Assembly (NCBI GenBank): GCA_900556485.1
Contig: USOX01000020.1
Span: 1-47,801 of the forward strand
Reading direction: 5' to 3'
DNA: 47,801 nucleotides
From: an uncultured Dysgonomonas sp.
Lineage (GTDB): Bacteria; Bacteroidota; Bacteroidia; Bacteroidales; Dysgonomonadaceae
Under the pieces are notes generated by a model, which had not been told where the DNA came from, did no database searches, and saw only the letters and a list, made by a program, of their open reading frames with translations. The position numbers and the translations under genes are program-made. Positions 1-8,619 of this stretch are shown here, one piece after another; the stretch's first letter is position 1, and each line of letters begins with the position of its first letter.

Positions 1-75
1 AACCAATCTCAGCCGAGACACTTAGTGGTATACTTTTCAATTACTAAGTGGACTACTTTTCGATTATTATTTACA
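1..75. mobile_element. Terminal end of an IS21-like insertion sequence (partial)
   Basis: Two 19-bp direct repeats lie at 20-38 and 43-61, 16 of 19 bases identical, with a 23-bp period; each ends in ACTTTTC. Multiple repeats of about 20 bp just inside the tips are typical of IS21-family elements. Read on the minus strand the presumed tip is TGTAAATAATAATCG from position 75, and it starts exactly where the EEP reading frame runs into a premature stop. The transposase genes would lie to the left of the window. The family assignment comes from the repeat architecture only; no transposase is visible. Confidence 0.55.
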
Positions 76-723
76 ATCCTTAACACCTGAACTACCTTTT
101 ATATCTTCTTTATCGAGTGGAGACACACAATTGAAATCGCCCATGATCAACCATTTTTTGCGAAAAGGATATGTATCTAATGTATTACTTAATAAGGTCT
201 GCATCTCAGCCTGTCTGTTTTCTTCGGATGCAGCATTAAGATGAAGAACAATAAAATTGTAATCCAGTATATTAGCATGTATATATCCCTGGTTAGAGCT
301 TGTGAATACTCTTTTAATATTGGTGATCGGATGCTTCGACGTTATTGCGACGGGGAAGCCGGACTCTCTTAATAGAGCCGAATATGAATGCCCGTAACTG
401 CTGGCAAGTGTAGCAAGGCTACTGTTATTAAAGCCGTTCGCTTCCTGTATGGCAACTATGTCCGGATCGTGTTTATTTATCCAGTCGATAAAATGCTGTT
501 TATTCAATGTCTGGTCTTTCCTTAATCCGTAGTACACATTATAACTGATCAGTTTCATATTCTTAAGCGGCTCTACCTGAGGTACGGCTACAGCATATGA
601 TTTTTCCTCCTCATCATCATCGCAACTTGACATTAGGAAGAAGGTAAAAAGTGGAAATAAGAGTAGGCAAAATATACTGGCTACTATCTTCCGGTTAGGT
701 ATATATCTTATTTTCATTTTCAT
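67..723 (-). pseudogene. Secreted endonuclease/exonuclease/phosphatase (EEP) lipoprotein, 3'-truncated by the IS end
   Basis: The 218-residue product is a paralogue of the 290-residue EEP gene next to it. A signal segment ends in lipobox LMSSC (Cys34), followed by the acidic run DDDEEE, the kind of Bacteroidota surface-export signal that places a lipoprotein on the outside of the cell. The EEP fold starts at KLISYNVYYG, with metal-binding Glu in the IQEAN motif, His in the LHLNA motif and MGDFN at 194-198. The protein stops 20 residues after MGDFN, so the last third is missing, including the Asp-His of the SDH motif needed for catalysis. The final codons and TAA appear to come from the insertion sequence (TGT AAA TAA). 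It is the last gene of the SusCD operon, 128 bp after its paralogue. It is probably inactive. Confidence 0.75.
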
Positions 724-792
724 TAGTCATTAATTTTGTTTTCACTATTTTTTCAATTCACCGCTTATGTAGATATATTCATATCGTTTCTG

Positions 793-855
793 CTACATTA
801 TAGCCGACAGGAAACAAAACATAAGAAGAAGTAATATTCGACTCGATATTTTCAT
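793..855 (-). CDS. Tiny signal-peptide-like ORF between the two EEP genes (20 aa, likely remnant)
   Basis: An ATG overlaps the TGA stop of the upstream EEP gene (ATGA coupling) and opens a 20-codon frame, MKISSRILLLLMFCFLSAIM, then TAG. It looks like the hydrophobic core of a signal peptide with no mature protein. In-frame codons continue after the TAG for 15 residues to a second stop. It could be the stub of a decayed secreted protein gene, a short leader for the following EEP gene, or chance. No family is recognisable. Confidence 0.25.
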   Translation of the reverse strand: MKISSRILLLLMFCFLSAIM

Positions 856-1724
856 TTCTTATCAGCTTTTAATTCTATATATACAGGACGATGATCAGAA
901 TAATAGCGGGTAAAGTCATTGGTAATGAATCCTCCGTTTGTTACTTTGTTTTTGAGGTCTTTACTCACATAGATAAAGTCGATTCGACTACCACCTTTTG
1001 GCTCATTCTTAACAGAGAAGCTTTTATCTTGAAGCATGCCGTCCACTAATCCAAACTCCAGTATCGCCTGATGGATAGAATAATCCAAAGCAGAATCATT
1101 ATCTATAAGATTTTCGTGAAAACTGTATTTCTTCTTAGCTTCCTGATAGCGCTTCAGTAAAAGTCCATCTGTGTAATGTCCGGCATCTAGAGGGGATAGT
1201 GAATTAAAATCACCCATTATCATCCATTTATCCTTATCGGGAGAAGAAGCTATGGTCTCCAGGACTACTTTTATTTCCTCTCTTCTCTTCCAATATTTAT
1301 GAGGGCTTAGGTGTAAAACGATAATATTGAGGTCCGCTACCTTGGCTTGTATAAAACCATGATGCATATTATCGATTACTTTACTTACATTCACTATAGG
1401 ATATTTCGATGTCAATGCTACAGGATAACCATTTTCTTTTAATAATACTGCATACGGATGACCATACGAACGGGCAAGGTCTTCCAGTTTCTTTTGAGTG
1501 AATTTATTTACTTCCTGCAATGCCAGTATATCCGGATCCTGTGCTTTTATCCATTCTGCAAATACAACTTTTCCTTCGGTGGTATCTTTCTTCATACCTT
1601 CCAGAATATTGTAACATAAAATTTTCATATTTTTATTCTGAGCAGAAGCTAAACTGAAAGACAGAGTAATGAATGAAATCAGGATAAGTGAGATCAACCT
1701 ATATTTATTATTTGCTTTCATCAT
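852..1724 (-). CDS. Secreted endonuclease/exonuclease/phosphatase family hydrolase
   Basis: This 290-residue protein is exported by a signal peptide (about 1-29, LSFSLASAQ) and has a complete EEP (DNase I-like) fold: Asn39 in CYNILEG, Glu71 in LQEVN, His138 in VLHLSP, Asp172 and Asn174 in MGDFNS, IDFIYVS near 250, and Asp277-His278 in the C-terminal SDHRPV motif. The family cleaves phosphodiester or phosphomonoester bonds with Mg2+; members act on DNA, phosphoinositides, sphingomyelin and other substrates, and the sequence does not say which. There is no lipobox Cys, unlike the paralogue downstream, so it is probably periplasmic or released. It starts 18 bp after the SusD stop, in the same operon. 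The cargo suggests that this SusCD pair handles a phosphate-containing ligand. That is inference. Confidence 0.85.
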   Translation of the reverse strand: MMKANNKYRLISLILISFITLSFSLASAQNKNMKILCYNILEGMKKDTTEGKVVFAEWIKAQDPDILALQEVNKFTQKKLEDLARSYGHPYAVLLKENGYPVALTSKYPIVNVSKVIDNMHHGFIQAKVADLNIIVLHLSPHKYWKRREEIKVVLETIASSPDKDKWMIMGDFNSLSPLDAGHYTDGLLLKRYQEAKKKYSFHENLIDNDSALDYSIHQAILEFGLVDGMLQDKSFSVKNEPKGGSRIDFIYVSKDLKNKVTNGGFITNDFTRYYSDHRPVYIELKADKK

Positions 1725-1742
1725 TTTATTACATTTATAGAG

Positions 1743-3263
1743 TTAAAAGCCTGTATAAGCATCGTTTGTTAAGATTCCTCCCGACCTTACCACTTCATTG
1801 TCTGGAATCGGATAATATTCATGGAAAGGGCGTAAATTCTCGGCTATGGTAGCATATTCTTTACCAGTTGAGTTTAATACATCGTTGTAGAATGTACCCC
1901 AGCGTACAAGATCCCACTTACGTGTATATTCACCCATTAATTCACGCGCACGTTCTTCTTTTATCTCATCAAACATGACGTATTTATCTTTATATTCTGT
2001 TATCAGAGGGATACCTGCACGTTTCTTAACCTGATTGATGCATTCTATAGCTAATGTACCGTTCTCCAATTCGTTCGCACATTCTGCCATCAATAACAAA
2101 GCATCTGCATATCTGAATACTTTTTGGTTGTTACCATCAGCGACGTTATCCATACCCGGACACCAGAATTTAGGTCCCATCCATGGTTTACCCAGTTTAG
2201 GGCGGTTAAATGGCGTTCCATTATAAGTCCGGGCAATAACCATTTCTCCACGTGGATCTTCTATCAATATCGGAGGTTCTTTATATTTGTCATACATCCT
2301 CACTAATGTATCCGATGGTGTAATGGAATTATAGGGATTAGCCTTGGAACCTAATTCGGGTATTGATACACCATCATATATATCGCTATTTGAAGATTTA
2401 GCCGGGGTGAAGATACAGGCAATGTTTGTTGTCTTTTTCAACCCCGTAGCCGACCATGTATATTGGATCTCAAATATTGATTCAGGAGTGTTCTTGTTTC
2501 TGAAGAAAGTATCTGTAAGACTATACTGGTCTAAAGTACCATAAACTAACTGTATTTCCTTTAATGCTTCTAATGCAACATCATACTTTTTGTTCCACAT
2601 GGACATTTTAGCTATCAGGATATATGCCATCGATGAAGATATTCTGTTGTCTGTTATATCTGATGTTTTCTTTGCCGGAAGATATTCTACGAAATCCTGT
2701 AATTCTTCGATAAGGGAATTGCGGGTTTCTACTGCACTCATTCTTGGTAGCTTGGCAATGCGGTCCAGTACTGCTAGACTTGATACGTCGTCGCGGTAAA
2801 ATGGAACATCTCCAAACGTAGATGTCAACACGTAATAATAATATGCCCGGAGAGTGACCACCTCTGCCATAAAATTATTTTTATCTTTTTCATCTATCGG
2901 AGCTCCTTCTAGTCCTACATAAGCTGCATTACAGTACATAATGCCGCGATAAGCCTGAGTCCATAGTCCTGCACCCATTCCGGGATTTGCCGGCGATATT
3001 TCGAACTTGGCATTCAATTCACTCGAGTTAAGGAATGCCAGATCGGTACATGCTTCCAGTGCTGTCATAAAACCTGTATTAAACATACTGTTTAGAGGAA
3101 TAAAACAGCCATTGACCGCAGATAGACATTGACCTTTGTTTTTATAAAACTGTTCTTTATTCACAAAGCTTTTGGGCTCTTCTTTTAGCAGATTCTCGCA
3201 TGAAGGGAGTAGAAGCAGTGTAACTAAAGCTGTTAGTATTAACGCTATATTTTTTGCTTTCAT
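1743..3263 (-). CDS. SusD/RagB-family surface lipoprotein (EEP-linked locus)
   Basis: The product is 506 residues. The frame is open further upstream, but the ATG at 3263 is chosen because it gives a clean signal peptide with lipobox LLPSC (Cys22); the upstream extension has no signal and runs into the susC gene. The TPR-rich N-terminal half (typical TLRAYYYYVLTSTFGDVPFYRDD motif region near 140-170) and the C-terminal SusD domain (FRYADALLLMAECANE near 385-400, RARELMGEYTRKWDLVRWG near 440-460) are both intact, and the length is typical. SusD proteins cap the SusC transporter on the outer membrane and bind ligand. The gene is 28 bp downstream of susC and 18 bp upstream of the EEP gene, so all are probably one transcript. 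Confidence 0.92.
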   Translation of the reverse strand: MKAKNIALILTALVTLLLLPSCENLLKEEPKSFVNKEQFYKNKGQCLSAVNGCFIPLNSMFNTGFMTALEACTDLAFLNSSELNAKFEISPANPGMGAGLWTQAYRGIMYCNAAYVGLEGAPIDEKDKNNFMAEVVTLRAYYYYVLTSTFGDVPFYRDDVSSLAVLDRIAKLPRMSAVETRNSLIEELQDFVEYLPAKKTSDITDNRISSSMAYILIAKMSMWNKKYDVALEALKEIQLVYGTLDQYSLTDTFFRNKNTPESIFEIQYTWSATGLKKTTNIACIFTPAKSSNSDIYDGVSIPELGSKANPYNSITPSDTLVRMYDKYKEPPILIEDPRGEMVIARTYNGTPFNRPKLGKPWMGPKFWCPGMDNVADGNNQKVFRYADALLLMAECANELENGTLAIECINQVKKRAGIPLITEYKDKYVMFDEIKEERARELMGEYTRKWDLVRWGTFYNDVLNSTGKEYATIAENLRPFHEYYPIPDNEVVRSGGILTNDAYTGF

Positions 3264-3291
3264 ATTATTCTGTTTGAAGTTTAAAATGATA

Positions 3292-6200
3292 CTAGAAATT
3301 GAGCAACGTACTGAACGTGAATGTCCGGCTATTTGGATAAGCTCCGTTGTCCATCCTTCGGATTGTAGATCCACCACTTTGGGTAGATACCTCAGGATCG
3401 TAACCGTTGTAGTGTTTCCATAAATAAATGTTATTCCCACTGGCAGTAAGAGTCAATGTCTTCAATATATTATTCGTTTTCTTTGCAAGATCGAATGTAT
3501 ATGAAACAGACACATCTTTTAAGCGAAGAAATGAGGCATTATGTACAAATCGGTCATTTGGAATATCATCTTTTGAGTCGGCTCGGGGGTAATCCGAATC
3601 AGGATTACGTATAGGATGCCATGCGTTAACCATATATTTGAATTGGTTGCTCAAATAAGTCCCTGTTCCCATAAATAATTCTACAGGATTATATATTTTC
3701 CCTCCTATGGAATAATTGAAATATACATTGAGGCTGAAGCCATATAATTTGAAGGAGTTCTGTAATCCTCCATAAAGAATTGGGTCAGCATTCCCTAAAT
3801 ATACTATATCCTTATTATCTAATATACCATCATTGTTCTGGTCTATATAGCGCTGACGTCCCGGAGAGTAATAAGCGGCGACAGAAGAAGCATATCTTTT
3901 GGTATATTTGTTTTCTTCTATCTCTTGTTGATTTTTCCACACTCCGGCGTATTTCATACCCCAAAGGGCATTCAAAGGCCGTCCTTTTTCATACCCATAC
4001 ATAATATATTGGGCACCATGGGGATTATTGTAAGCCGATACTCTGGCTAAGCCTCCAATGTCTTCAACCATTTGTTTATTATGTGCCATTGTAAGGGTAG
4101 TAGACCAAGAGAATTTTTCTGTCGTAATATTTCTACTGTTTATAGTTAATTCCAAACCTTTATTAGATGTTTCACCAATATTAGTTAAACGGCTTGTATA
4201 TCCCGTGTGTGATGGCAATTGAACTGTGAGAAGCAAGTCTTTGGTATATGCAGTATAAGCTTCCAGACTAGCTGTAATGCGGTTATTCCATAAAGAAATA
4301 TCAAGTCCGGCATTGTAAGAGGTTGTTTTTTCCCAAGTCAAACTTTCATCGGCAATTCTAGACGGATAATATGAAACGGGAATTGCTCCACCAAATATAT
4401 ATCCACCGGAAGTTGAAGATAGAGCAGCAAGAGAGCGGTATCTGGGAATAGCATCATTCCCGGCAATACCTCCACTCAGGCGTATCGATAATTCACTTAT
4501 TACTTTATTATCTTTTAGAAAAGATTCCCGAGCAATGTTCCATTTAAGGGCAGCAGACGGAAAATATCCCCATTTGTGGCCGGATGCAAAATTCGATGAT
4601 GCATCGGCACGGGCACTTACTGTAAGGTAATACTTACTATCATAATTATAATTGAACCGGGCTAGATTCGAGTAGCTTAATTTTTCAGTAGCGCCTGATG
4701 CAATGCTTATCGTTTCCTTAGAAGGGAGAGCAGCCATATCATTTGTCTTTATTGCATCTATGAAATAACCATCCCCACTCATTGCCATGTTTCGATCCCA
4801 AAATTTCTGCATAGTGAAACCATACAGCGCATCGAAATTGTGCTTTTTATTGAAGGTTTTCTTGTAAAATAGAGTGCTTTCACTCAATATATTGTTGTCT
4901 TTGTATGATCGTTTGTAGGCATATGCGCCAGTCGATTTAGATTCTCTTGAAGGCATTGATGAAGGGGCAAAGTTGTCTTCGTAGCGTGCATAATCATAGA
5001 ATGAAATATAACTCTTTAATTTTAGATCTTTAATAGGTTCAGCTTCAAGGTATAACATTGTGCTTAATGATTTTCGTATCACATCCTTAGTATACATATC
5101 TACATATACGAGGGGCGAGTCGAATAAGGTGCCGCTATACCACTGTGTATTCCAGTCATTGTAGCTGCCGTCTTCTTTATAGAGCGACATTGTAGGAGAC
5201 AGGAATAAAGTAGACCTATACCACAATGAATTTGATCCGACGTCGGCAGTATTCACTTCCTGATCTATATATGCATAGTTTACTCTCAGTCCTGCTTTTA
5301 CATACTTACTAAGAGTTCTGTCGTAGTTCAAACGTCCCTGATAGCGTTTCATACCACTTGCTTTTATAATACCTTCTGTGTTGTTATAATTGCCGGAAAA
5401 ATAAAATTTAGATACCTTATCTCCACCTGATGCTGAGATGAAGTAATTCTGATATGGAGCATTACGTGTTATGGCTTTTGTCCAATCAGTACCTTCTCCT
5501 AAAGAGAGTGGATCGGGATAATAATTACCCGTAGGGTACTCTTCCAACGGTTTGGTCTGATTGTTGCTAGACGCATGGTAATACCTGTCGTTCTGGAGTA
5601 TAGCAAATTCTGTAGCATTCATTAAGTCGAGATAACGTGGCATTTGCGAAAAGCCAACGTCGGTCCTGAAAGTATAAACCGTTTTACCACCTTCTCCACC
5701 TGATTTTGTAGAAATAAGTATTACCCCATTACTTCCTCTTGCTCCATAAATAGCTGTAGAAGAAGCATCTTTAAGTACCTCAATCGATTGTATATCACTA
5801 GGGTTTAGATCATTCAGATCAGTTACCGCATCCATTACTCCGTCTACGACATACAATGGTTCATTGGTTGCAGAAATAGAGCGTGTTCCTCTGATTCTGA
5901 TAGAAGTCCCCGCACCAGGTTCTCCACTGGTCGACATAATTTCTGCACCTGCAATACGGCCTTGCAACATTTGATCGACTCGGGCGACAGGTATATCTTT
6001 GATATCTTCAGTCTTCACTGTAGATACAGAACCTGTTAGATCCCTTCTTTTTACTGTACCATAGGCAATAACAACAACATCATCCATTTGCTGAGTATCT
6101 TCAGTCATTTGTATGTTTATTGTATTACGGTCATTAACCTTTATTTTTTGTGACAGATGCCCTATATAAGAAATTTCCAATACAGCATCTTTATCAACCT

Positions 6201-6717
6201 CTAAAGAATAATTGCCCTCAACATCTGTTATAGTACCTGTATTACTGCTATGAACCTTAATTGTTACGCCGATCAGTGGTTCATTCAACTGATCGATAAT
6301 TTTTCCCTGTACTCTGATTTTCGGATTCTGAAGTACTTCTTTTATCTTATTTACTTTCGTCAGGGTCACCTGTCTGTCGGATATCCTGTAAGTAAGTCCT
6401 GTGTATTGAAGTATTTCATCTAAAATTTTATCAAGAGTAGTTTGTTTTACATGTACATTCACTTTTCTTTCGAGTTCACTGCTTATTTCCTCGGAAAAAA
6501 AGAAGGCGTAATCACTCTTTTTCTCTATAGTTCCCAATACTTCCTTAATAGAATGTTTTTCTAATTCTATAGATATTAAGGCCCCTTGAGAATAGCTATT
6601 GGCTGAAAAAGAAGATAGTACACCAACAAGCAACAGAAAAGTCATAAGTTTCATAGTTCTTAATACTTTGCGAAAATTATCAAAGGATAATCTTCCTGAA
6701 AAATCATTTTTTTGCAT
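3292..6717 (-). CDS. SusC/RagA TonB-dependent outer-membrane transporter with STN signalling domain
   Basis: The protein has 1141 residues. A signal peptide ends near SANSYSQ (about 44). Next come an STN domain at about 45-125 (ISIELEKHSIKEVLGTIEKK to the RISDRQVTL region), a carboxypeptidase-regulatory-like beta-sandwich at about 134-212 (GKIIDQLNEPLIGVTIKV), the TonB plug from about 215 (DDVVVIAYGTVKRRDLTGSV, then YVVDGV and ATAIYGARG-type motifs), and a beta-barrel ending in FTFSTLLNF. The STN domain is the part that contacts a FecR anti-sigma factor, and a fecR gene lies directly upstream, so the transporter probably signals ligand uptake to an ECF sigma factor. Import uses the proton-motive force through TonB. 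The start is ATG at 6717. An inner ATG 21 codons in (MKLMTF) is possible, but the MQKND start is common in this family. Confidence 0.93.
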   Translation of the reverse strand: MQKNDFSGRLSFDNFRKVLRTMKLMTFLLLVGVLSSFSANSYSQGALISIELEKHSIKEVLGTIEKKSDYAFFFSEEISSELERKVNVHVKQTTLDKILDEILQYTGLTYRISDRQVTLTKVNKIKEVLQNPKIRVQGKIIDQLNEPLIGVTIKVHSSNTGTITDVEGNYSLEVDKDAVLEISYIGHLSQKIKVNDRNTINIQMTEDTQQMDDVVVIAYGTVKRRDLTGSVSTVKTEDIKDIPVARVDQMLQGRIAGAEIMSTSGEPGAGTSIRIRGTRSISATNEPLYVVDGVMDAVTDLNDLNPSDIQSIEVLKDASSTAIYGARGSNGVILISTKSGGEGGKTVYTFRTDVGFSQMPRYLDLMNATEFAILQNDRYYHASSNNQTKPLEEYPTGNYYPDPLSLGEGTDWTKAITRNAPYQNYFISASGGDKVSKFYFSGNYNNTEGIIKASGMKRYQGRLNYDRTLSKYVKAGLRVNYAYIDQEVNTADVGSNSLWYRSTLFLSPTMSLYKEDGSYNDWNTQWYSGTLFDSPLVYVDMYTKDVIRKSLSTMLYLEAEPIKDLKLKSYISFYDYARYEDNFAPSSMPSRESKSTGAYAYKRSYKDNNILSESTLFYKKTFNKKHNFDALYGFTMQKFWDRNMAMSGDGYFIDAIKTNDMAALPSKETISIASGATEKLSYSNLARFNYNYDSKYYLTVSARADASSNFASGHKWGYFPSAALKWNIARESFLKDNKVISELSIRLSGGIAGNDAIPRYRSLAALSSTSGGYIFGGAIPVSYYPSRIADESLTWEKTTSYNAGLDISLWNNRITASLEAYTAYTKDLLLTVQLPSHTGYTSRLTNIGETSNKGLELTINSRNITTEKFSWSTTLTMAHNKQMVEDIGGLARVSAYNNPHGAQYIMYGYEKGRPLNALWGMKYAGVWKNQQEIEENKYTKRYASSVAAYYSPGRQRYIDQNNDGILDNKDIVYLGNADPILYGGLQNSFKLYGFSLNVYFNYSIGGKIYNPVELFMGTGTYLSNQFKYMVNAWHPIRNPDSDYPRADSKDDIPNDRFVHNASFLRLKDVSVSYTFDLAKKTNNILKTLTLTASGNNIYLWKHYNGYDPEVSTQSGGSTIRRMDNGAYPNSRTFTFSTLLNF

Positions 6718-6772
6718 AAATTTGTACTGATTTTTAGGTTTACTTTGTTTACAACTTAGCTTAAATCTCAGC

Positions 6773-6801
6773 GTCGGGTAATATTCGCAGTATTACCCGG
6801 C
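6773..6801. promoter_or_regulatory. Strong hairpin in the fecR-susC intergenic region
   Basis: CGGGTAATA at 6775-6783 pairs with TATTACCCG at 6791-6799 around a 7-nt loop, with an outer G-C pair. The coding (minus) strand has no U-tract after it, so it looks like an intercistronic stem that could uncouple transporter from anti-sigma expression by processing or partial attenuation. On the plus strand it is followed by CTTTTTTC and could terminate antisense transcription. The function is inferred. Confidence 0.5.
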
Positions 6802-6839
6802 ACTTTTTTCTAACAAACGTCTTTCATAGGCACTTTTTA

Positions 6840-8033
6840 TTATTTTTTGACAATAATTATTTTCCCGTTTTGTGTTTTCCATGAGATCGGGGTTATGTCA
6901 TTGATTGTCTTTAGAACATCTTCTATATCATCAAATAAGACAAGTTTTCCTGAGCATTTTATTTTTTCTAATTCCGGTGCACATTTTATTGGTATATCAT
7001 AGTGGCGGGAAAGCTGGGCAAAGATTATCGAGAGTTCTTTATTCTTATATCTCAGTAGTCCGTCTTTCCAACTAATATAATCATAAACATCTACGTTTCT
7101 TATTTCGGACCTATTTGGAGTCATGTACAGGATCTGGTCAGGTTCCAGCCTGAATGATTTATCTGAATTTAAATGAGATGTCACACTAACCGAACCTTCC
7201 ACAAGAACTACATACTGAATAATTTCTTCTTTATATGCTGAGATGTTGAAGCGGGTTCCCAATACATTTATGTCAAAAGAGGACGCTTTAACAACAAAAG
7301 GCTGCCTTTCATTTTTTTTTACTTCTATATAAATTTCACCTTCTACTAGTATTTCTCTTTTGTTGAGATTAAATGATGGAGGAAATTCCAGTGTACTACC
7401 CGAATTGATCCATGCTTTCGACCCGTCAGGCAATATAAGAGAAGATCTTTTTCCTTTTGGCACTATTAGTTTATTCCATGTTTGTGCTTTGGGAGTCACT
7501 TCTATCGATTGTATCTTTTGATTGTTGGTACTCACTACAATTTGTCCTAGGCTATCATAATTTATATCTACATCTTCTTTGAAGTTTACCGATTCATTAT
7601 TGGCTAATATTAATTGGATATCATTTTTATTGGTATTCGAAATAGATTGATTGGAATAGTCTTTATTGGAAATATTTTCTTCTTGTTTATTAAGGAGAGA
7701 AGGTTGTAGTAGAACAAATAAAAAAGCAATACATGCTACTGCTACAAGACTCAATGATAATTTTATTTTCCGGCTCTGGTGGTGTTTATTTATTTTATTA
7801 TTAATATTATCCAACATCAAAGACTTTTCCTTATCTGTATATTTTAAACTGTTTATTTTCAGACTTTTTAGTATTTTCTTTGCTTCATTAATCTCCTCCA
7901 CTTTGTGAGGATGTTCAGTTAGGAATCTTCCCCAGAATTCATTTGTTTCATTGTCAGAGAATAATACCCACCTTAAAAAAGATTGGTCATATAAGAAATC
8001 TATAGAGGTATATGTATTATATTTATTCTTCAT
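6840..8033 (-). CDS. FecR-family anti-sigma factor
   Basis: The protein has 397 residues. A cytoplasmic N-terminal part (1-88, with WVLFSDNETNEFWGRFL typical of the sigma-binding segment) is followed by one membrane helix at about 91-110, a periplasmic FecR domain at about 190-290 (LILPDGSKAWINSGSTLEFP, VEGEIYIEV, FNISAY, VLVEGSV) and a C-terminal DUF4974 domain at about 325-395 (LSIIFAQLSRHYDIPI) that docks with the STN domain of a transporter. FecR proteins hold an ECF sigma factor at the membrane until the transporter signals that ligand is present. The STN-SusC gene follows 122 bp downstream. Normally the sigma gene lies directly upstream of fecR; here there is none on either strand for about 1.1 kb. 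Confidence 0.92.
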   Translation of the reverse strand: MKNKYNTYTSIDFLYDQSFLRWVLFSDNETNEFWGRFLTEHPHKVEEINEAKKILKSLKINSLKYTDKEKSLMLDNINNKINKHHQSRKIKLSLSLVAVACIAFLFVLLQPSLLNKQEENISNKDYSNQSISNTNKNDIQLILANNESVNFKEDVDINYDSLGQIVVSTNNQKIQSIEVTPKAQTWNKLIVPKGKRSSLILPDGSKAWINSGSTLEFPPSFNLNKREILVEGEIYIEVKKNERQPFVVKASSFDINVLGTRFNISAYKEEIIQYVVLVEGSVSVTSHLNSDKSFRLEPDQILYMTPNRSEIRNVDVYDYISWKDGLLRYKNKELSIIFAQLSRHYDIPIKCAPELEKIKCSGKLVLFDDIEDVLKTINDITPISWKTQNGKIIIVKK

Positions 8034-8076
8034 TTTAGATAAAATGATTTCAGATAGTAACAGATTATACTAAAGA

Positions 8077-8102
8077 GACGACAAAAAAAAAAAATTGCCC
8101 CC
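8077..8102 (-). promoter_or_regulatory. Putative ECF-sigma promoter of the fecR-susCD operon
   Basis: On the minus strand GGGGGCAAT (8102-8094) is followed by a T-run and then TCGTC, with CGTC at 8080-8077, about 45 bp before the fecR ATG. CGTC is the usual -10 core of ECF promoters, and a G-rich -35 followed by a T/A-rich spacer fits. This would make the operon autoregulated by the sigma factor that FecR sequesters. It rests on motif resemblance only. Confidence 0.4.
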
Positions 8103-8259
8103 ATTATTTTAAAAAAAATGCGTTCTCATCGTTTGGTATAATGTATGGTTTAGTGATAGTCAAACAGTTCATGTGAATCAATCAACCTAGACACCTAGTG
8201 ACTAGCTATTAATAATTATACGAATAGCAATATGCAGAAAAAAAATAAGTGTTAAAACA

Positions 8260-8391
8260 ATGATAAAACAACAAATAGGGAATAAATCTGCAATAGTATC
8301 TGAAATACTAAAATTAGTGGCAACAGAAAATAATGATAAATGGGGATTTTTAGATGTAGCAAAAGAAGAAATGTACTGCTTATATGATTAA
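8260..8391 (+). CDS. Hypothetical 43-aa ORF
   Basis: ATG-initiated frame, MIKQQIGNKSAIVSEILKLV then ATENNDKWGFLDVAKEE and a C-terminal MYCLYD. It is mildly amphipathic, with no signal peptide or membrane segment and no recognised family. It is followed by three further short frames on the same strand, which suggests either a fragmented gene or small accessory peptides. Treat it as possibly non-coding. Confidence 0.2.
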   Translation: MIKQQIGNKSAIVSEILKLVATENNDKWGFLDVAKEEMYCLYD

Positions 8392-8490
8392 ATTCATTCT
8401 TTATGTAAAATTAGCATTCGTTTAATTGAATGGTTGGTATAATTATGTATAGTGAGGGAAAAAGATCATATTGTAGATATATAACCCTGT

Positions 8491-8586
8491 ATGGTCATTA
8501 GTCAATATAAGATAGAAGTATGTTTTGAGAGTAAATATGGTTTTATAGACAAAACTAGAGTTATAAATATAGATAGATTTTATTAA
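8491..8586 (+). CDS. Hypothetical 31-aa ORF
   Basis: ATG-initiated frame encoding MVISQYKIEVCFESKYGF then IDKTRVINIDRFY. Protein-like composition, no recognised family. It lies between two other short plus-strand frames and may be a piece of the same degraded gene. Confidence 0.15.
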   Translation: MVISQYKIEVCFESKYGFIDKTRVINIDRFY

Positions 8587-8619
8587 TGATTTTTCTTTCT
8601 CGTATATAAAAAGAGTATT

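Noticed and set aside
3264..3440. N-terminal extension of the susD frame
   Set aside because: The extra 59 residues have no signal peptide, overlap the 3' end of susC and hide the good lipobox that starts at 3263.
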